From the NCBI GenBank assembly GCA_964595205.1, contig CAZQOQ010000002.1, positions 124,001 through 188,000 on the forward strand: a stretch of DNA of 64,000 bases. The letters are read 5' to 3'. Made by a program: the position numbers and the translations under genes. The stretch comes from JADKIH01 sp964595205. GTDB lineage: Bacteria > Bacteroidota > Bacteroidia > AKYH767-A > 2013-40CM-41-45. The notes under the pieces are model-generated. The model saw only the letters and a program-made list of their open reading frames with translations. It was not told the origin of the DNA and made no database searches. Shown here piece by piece: positions 60,087 through 64,000 of this stretch; positions within the stretch are counted from its first letter, which is position 1; every line of letters begins with the position of its first letter.

Positions 60087-61556
60087 TCAATAGGCCCGGG
60101 CAAAGACCACTCGTTGTTTAGATGGCTTGCCTGTATAAATGCATTTTCCTTCCTCTAATTTATTATTTATCGGAATACAACGGATTGTGGCTTTCGTTTC
60201 TTCTTTAATCTTCTGCTCCGTTTCAGGCGTTCCATCCCAATGTGCATAAATAAATCCGCCTTCTTCAAGGAGTTTTTTAAACTCCTCGTAGCTGTCAGCG
60301 GAATAAGTATGTGTTTCCCGGAAGTTTAGAGCCTTCCGGAAAATGTTATCCTGTATCTGGTCGAGCAAATGTTCAATCTTCAGATGAAGGTCCGTTATCT
60401 GCATCACTGATTTTTCTTTTGTGTCTCTTCTTGCCACTTCGACTGTGCCGTTTTCTATATCGCGTGGACCAATAGCGATCCTGACAGGAATACCTTTCAG
60501 TTCATACTCAGCAAATTTCCATCCCGGTTTAAATGTATCCCTATCATCATACTTAACAGAGATGTTCCTGTTTTTCAGATCCGCTATAATTTTTTTTGCC
60601 GTCGCAGAAATAGCCTCCAGTTGTTCTTCATTCTTAAAGATAGGCACGATCACTACCTGGATAGGGGCCAGTTTCGGAGGCAGTACAAGTCCGTCGTCAT
60701 CACTATGAGCCATGATCAATGCGCCCATTAATCTTGTGGATACTCCCCAGGAGGTAGCCCAGACGAAATCCTGTTTCCCGTCCTTTCCGGTAAACCTGAC
60801 ATCAAACGCTTTGGCAAAATTTTGTCCGAGAAAGTGGGATGTCCCGGCCTGCAACGCTTTACCATCCTGCATCATTGCCTCTATACAATATGTGTCGATA
60901 GCGCCTGCGAATCTCTCATTTTCCGTTTTAACTCCTCTTAAAACCGGTATCCCTAAAATATTCTCTGCAAACGTTGCATACACCTCAAGCATTTTCTTCG
61001 TCTCTTCAATAGCCTCTTCCGCAGTTGCATGTGCCGTATGTCCTTCCTGCCAGAGGAATTCTGTTGTCCTTAGAAAGAGCCTTGTGCGCATTTCCCATCT
61101 AACCACATTCGCCCATTGATTTATCAGCAAGGGCAAATCCCGGTAGGATTGTATCCATCCCTTATAAGTGTTCCAGATGATAGTTTCTGACGTTGGGCGC
61201 ACAATCAATTCTTCTTCCAACTTCGCATCAGAATCAACAATGATGTTTCCATCCTCATCATTCTTTAGCCTGTAATGGGTCACTACCGCACATTCCTTTG
61301 CAAAACCCTCGACATGCGAAGCCTCTTTACTGAAAAAAGATTTCGGAATAAACAGCGGAAAATAGGCATTTACGTGGCCTGTATCCTTGAACATTTTATC
61401 GAGAATAAACTGCATTTTTTCCCAGATGGCATAGCCATAGGGTTTTATGACCATGCAGCCTCTGACGGCTGAATTTTCAGCAAGGTCAGCTTTAACTACC
61501 AGGTCCTGGTACCATTGTGCGTAATTATCTGCTCTCGAAGGGATTTCTTTACTCAT
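60087..61556 (-). CDS. proS: Prolyl-tRNA synthetase
   Basis: 489 aa from ATG 61556 (MSKEIPSRADNYAQWYQDL). Class II motifs: RPTSETIIWNTYKGWIQSYRDLPLLINQWANVVRWE, LWQEGHTAH, QAGTSHFLGQNFAKAF; then an anticodon-binding domain (VVIVPIF...) and a C-terminal zinc-binding-like tail ending in Tyr. This is the short archaeal/eukaryotic-type ProRS without an editing insertion, common in Bacteroidota. Confidence 0.95.
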   Translation of the reverse strand: MSKEIPSRADNYAQWYQDLVVKADLAENSAVRGCMVIKPYGYAIWEKMQFILDKMFKDTGHVNAYFPLFIPKSFFSKEASHVEGFAKECAVVTHYRLKNDEDGNIIVDSDAKLEEELIVRPTSETIIWNTYKGWIQSYRDLPLLINQWANVVRWEMRTRLFLRTTEFLWQEGHTAHATAEEAIEETKKMLEVYATFAENILGIPVLRGVKTENERFAGAIDTYCIEAMMQDGKALQAGTSHFLGQNFAKAFDVRFTGKDGKQDFVWATSWGVSTRLMGALIMAHSDDDGLVLPPKLAPIQVVIVPIFKNEEQLEAISATAKKIIADLKNRNISVKYDDRDTFKPGWKFAEYELKGIPVRIAIGPRDIENGTVEVARRDTKEKSVMQITDLHLKIEHLLDQIQDNIFRKALNFRETHTYSADSYEEFKKLLEEGGFIYAHWDGTPETEQKIKEETKATIRCIPINNKLEEGKCIYTGKPSKQRVVFARAY

Positions 61557-61592
61557 GTTGATAGTGGTACGGTGTTTGTAAAATGTGCGAAA

Positions 61593-61600
61593 CAAAAGTA
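61593..61600 (-). promoter_or_regulatory. Candidate -7 element of proS
   Basis: TACTTTTG on the minus strand (TAnnTTTG), 36 bases upstream of the ATG; no good -33. Confidence 0.4.
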
Positions 61601-61669
61601 AAAATAAATACAAGCATTCGTTTATACTTCATAATTTCAAAAAAATTAAAAGCAAAGGAGCGGTTTAAC

Positions 61670-63289
61670 ATGAAAAAAATACAATATCTGACAGCAATAT
61701 CGATCATGTTTATGGTCTATTCCTGTTCTTCCACCTACCAGGCCGGAAACAACGCCGCAGACGATATTTATTACTCGTCAAAAGATCAGCAATCAGCTCC
61801 ACCTCCACCACCAGTCACAACTTCCACCCCCGATACTTATAATAATAATTACGACCAGAATACATCGGGCAATTATCAAAATAATTCAGGTCAGACCCAG
61901 GAATCAGATTATTACAATGGCGGTTCCGAGACAACACAAACTACCGACGGACAAGGCAACACATATATAACCAACAATTACAATGGGGATTATTACGATT
62001 ACGAATATTCCTCAAAAATTCGCCGCTATTATGAACCTGCTTATGGTTACGGTTATTATGATCCTTATTATACGAATTCGTATTGGTACAATTACAACCC
62101 GGCATCCTGGGGCGTTAGCATTTATCTGGGTTATAACTGGTGGGCACCGACTGCATATTATTATGATCCGTTTTGTTATGGCGGGTTTTCTGTAGGGTTT
62201 GGTTATGGTTACGGCTATCCTTACTATGGTTATCCTTACTATGGCTATCCTTATCACGGATACCCTTATTATGGCGGATATTACGGTGGCGGTTACTATC
62301 ATGGATATAATCAAGGTTATTGGGATGGTTATAATCACGGATATTATAACGGTTACTATGGAAATCCTTACTACTATAATTCCTACGATGCGACCAGTTT
62401 CTATTATGGTCCCCGCGGAGCTTCCGGAAGCAATAGTCCGAGATCGGCTTCACAACGCAGCAGTTCAATTGCTCCTCTGAGTGAAAAATATGAACAGGCT
62501 GTCTCACAGGGAAAGGTTTCAAGAATTTCCGAAAACGATATCATGAAAAACGTCAATTCGATGCATGGTCGCCAGTCATTGAACGAAGAAAACAGAACGC
62601 CTCAGATTTCAACAGGAAGCGATACTAAAAATAATGCAGGCCGGAGCAATAATAATATCAATAATATTAGCAGGGATAATAATTCGAACACGAGAAACAG
62701 TTCATCTGACAAACCTTCAATTATCCAGGAAAATAATTCGAATACGAGAAACAGCACAACCGGTAAGCCTGCGATCCGCGAGAATAATACCGGTAAGACA
62801 ACACCCAATCAGAGCCGTGACAATTCCAACCGGTCAAATACTGATTCAAGAAATTCAAACCAGAATTCAGGTCAGCCTGTTGAAAACCGTAATTCAAAGA
62901 ATAATATTAAAAACACAACTCCGGGCAATAACGGGAATTCAAACGAACGTAACAATAATGCGAACCCTGTGATTAGGGAAAATAACCGGTCGAACAACAC
63001 CATTGACAAGAATAAATTCATGAAGGAAAGCACCCCTCAGAGAAATAACAACAATTATGAGCGTGACGAAAACGTATCGCCAAAGATTGACCAGTCGTTG
63101 AAAAAAGAATCAAACAAGCGCAAGGATACAAAATTCGAAATGCCTCGACAGGAAAACAATACTCCTGTATTTACCCCGAGGGATGAACCAAAACAATACA
63201 GGCAGGAATCTGCTCCGATGCAACAGCAACGCTCTCAGCCGTCCCGTTCAATTGAGAACCACAACAGTGGTGGAGGCAGGAGAAAATAA
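61670..63289 (+). CDS. Tyr/Gly-rich and Asn-rich lipoprotein
   Basis: 539 aa from ATG 61670, behind an unusually good Shine-Dalgarno AAAGGAG (61654-61660). Signal peptide with lipobox (IMFMVYSCSS), so a lipid-anchored surface or periplasmic protein. Residues ~150-240 are runs of YGYPYYGYPY/GYYxGY type; the rest is Asn/Ser/Arg-rich, including two NNSNTRNS..KP repeats. Low complexity; no enzymatic domain. Surface or cell-envelope structural role likely. Confidence 0.82.
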   Translation: MKKIQYLTAISIMFMVYSCSSTYQAGNNAADDIYYSSKDQQSAPPPPPVTTSTPDTYNNNYDQNTSGNYQNNSGQTQESDYYNGGSETTQTTDGQGNTYITNNYNGDYYDYEYSSKIRRYYEPAYGYGYYDPYYTNSYWYNYNPASWGVSIYLGYNWWAPTAYYYDPFCYGGFSVGFGYGYGYPYYGYPYYGYPYHGYPYYGGYYGGGYYHGYNQGYWDGYNHGYYNGYYGNPYYYNSYDATSFYYGPRGASGSNSPRSASQRSSSIAPLSEKYEQAVSQGKVSRISENDIMKNVNSMHGRQSLNEENRTPQISTGSDTKNNAGRSNNNINNISRDNNSNTRNSSSDKPSIIQENNSNTRNSTTGKPAIRENNTGKTTPNQSRDNSNRSNTDSRNSNQNSGQPVENRNSKNNIKNTTPGNNGNSNERNNNANPVIRENNRSNNTIDKNKFMKESTPQRNNNNYERDENVSPKIDQSLKKESNKRKDTKFEMPRQENNTPVFTPRDEPKQYRQESAPMQQQRSQPSRSIENHNSGGGRRK

Positions 63290-63332
63290 ATCTTTAAAAA
63301 GTTTGTTTAATAATCAGTCCCAATATGTACCC

Positions 63333-63382
63333 GCCCGCATGTATAAAGAGAGAGAACTTTAAAACACATGCGGGCTTTTTTT
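63333..63382 (+). terminator. Terminator after lipoprotein gene
   Basis: GCCCGCATGT/ACATGCGGGC, 10-bp perfect stem, 23-base loop, then seven T's, eight bases before the next ATG. Confidence 0.88.
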
Positions 63383-63390
63383 ATCCTTCT

Positions 63391-64000
63391 ATGAAAACAA
63401 AAACATTCTCCATCATCATTTTATTTTTTGCCGCAATTACCGGCACTCAGGCGCAAACAGATGTTGATGCCGCAAGATATGCAGGTGGTTCTATAACCGG
63501 AACAGCAAGGTTTACCGCAATGGGTGGCGCATTCGGTGCTCTTGGTGCGGATTTCACATCTCTTTCGTATAACCCGGCTGGAATCGCCATTTACCGAAGT
63601 TCTGAGTTTACCTTTTCTCCTTCGGTTTTTGTAAGCACAACCAAGACAAACTTCTTAAATCATCGGGCTGATGAGGATAAATATAATTTCAATATCGGTA
63701 ACACAGGATTGATCTACACGAAAAAAGTGACGCCCGATGAAACAGGCGAAGGATGGAAAAGCTGGAACTTCGGTCTGGGTTATAACAGGCTTTCCAATTT
63801 TCATACGCAGAATTTTTACCAGGGACAGAATTTCGAAAATTCTATGCTCGATAATTTCGCTCAGAATTCGAACGGACTGACCATCGATCAGCTTGATCCG
63901 TTTTATGAATATTTAGCTTATAACGATTCGCTCACAAGTCCTGATATCAACAATCATTATTACGGACTTATACCAAACGGCATGGAGATTCAGAGAAGAT
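63391..64000 (+). CDS. OmpP1/FadL/TodX-family outer membrane protein (3' end outside window)
   Basis: 203 codons, open to the window end. Signal peptide (KTFSIIILFFAAITGTQAQ), then the family signature GTARFTAMGGAFGALGADFTSLSYNPAGIA. FadL-like barrels import hydrophobic compounds; in Bacteroidota the family is common and substrates mostly unknown. Confidence 0.85.
   Translation, partial: MKTKTFSIIILFFAAITGTQAQTDVDAARYAGGSITGTARFTAMGGAFGALGADFTSLSYNPAGIAIYRSSEFTFSPSVFVSTTKTNFLNHRADEDKYNFNIGNTGLIYTKKVTPDETGEGWKSWNFGLGYNRLSNFHTQNFYQGQNFENSMLDNFAQNSNGLTIDQLDPFYEYLAYNDSLTSPDINNHYYGLIPNGMEIQRR

Noticed and set aside
61583..61669. Upstream extension of the lipoprotein frame
   Set aside because: It would hide the signal peptide; the ATG at 61670 has a good ribosome site and lipobox at the right distance.
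62012..62522. Long Ile- and Asn/His-rich frames opposite the lipoprotein gene
   Set aside because: Mirror of the repetitive Tyr/Gly codons; the + strand frame with signal peptide and lipobox is the real gene.

Overview
The window is a piece of a Bacteroidota chromosome. Evidence: two secreted proteins end in type IX secretion (Por) sorting domains, several promoters fit the Bacteroidota form TTTG-N18/19-TAnnTTTG, and most genes lack a Shine-Dalgarno site. It carries an integrated siphovirus-like prophage of about 38.1 kb (21116-59256), visibly more A+T-rich than the flanks. The genus cannot be fixed from the sequence alone.

Left host flank (1-21127): the 3' part of a hybrid histidine kinase, then ribonuclease Z, a T9SS-secreted protein and a STAS protein. 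A translesion pair follows (Y-family polymerase and a DnaE-type polymerase) separated by a striking 8-bp microsatellite inverted repeat. Next is a glycan operon (split transketolase, fused epimerase/glycosyltransferase, methyltransferase), a second methyltransferase, a YfhO-like membrane protein, an ECF sigma factor overlapping a membrane-anchored barrel protein, and a PKD-repeat protein. The flank ends with tRNA-Glu(TTC). Right host flank (59257-64000): the original tRNA terminator, an unknown protein, prolyl-tRNA synthetase, a Tyr/Gly/Asn-rich lipoprotein and the start of an OmpP1/FadL-type porin.

Prophage: it integrated into the 3' end of tRNA-Glu with a 16-bp core (attL 21116-21131, attR 59241-59256). 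It restores the tRNA 3' end, supplies a new terminator, and has paired 11-bp-spaced TGTGTAGCA arm sites at both ends. The left arm holds cargo: a two-TM protein overlapping a type IIG restriction-modification enzyme, and an opposing operon of a PD-(D/E)XK nuclease and a divergent sigma-70-like factor. Then come a small expressed-looking gene, a serine recombinase, a DNA methyltransferase and a leftward operon of small genes, one broken at a C7 tract. A palindromic operator separates this operon from the rightward packaging/morphogenesis genes: RHH protein, small genes, terminase, tail chaperones with a likely -1 frameshift, tail proteins and tape measure. A short inverted module (OB-fold-like protein and winged-helix protein with iteron-like repeats) interrupts them. 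Protease-scaffold, major capsid, two tail-tube paralogues, fibre, portal, connector, a small membrane protein, an excisionase-like protein and the tyrosine integrase follow.

The most interesting signal is a 14-base motif, CATTTTATAGGTAT (two copies with G for the second-last A), present seven times on the + strand, each directly before a structural gene or transcription unit, with an AAAC/GAAA-type block about 16 bases further upstream. It looks like a phage-specific late promoter. Its natural candidate reader is the prophage-encoded sigma-like protein at 25022-25648. Together these would form a dedicated late-gene sigma regulon; this link is inference.
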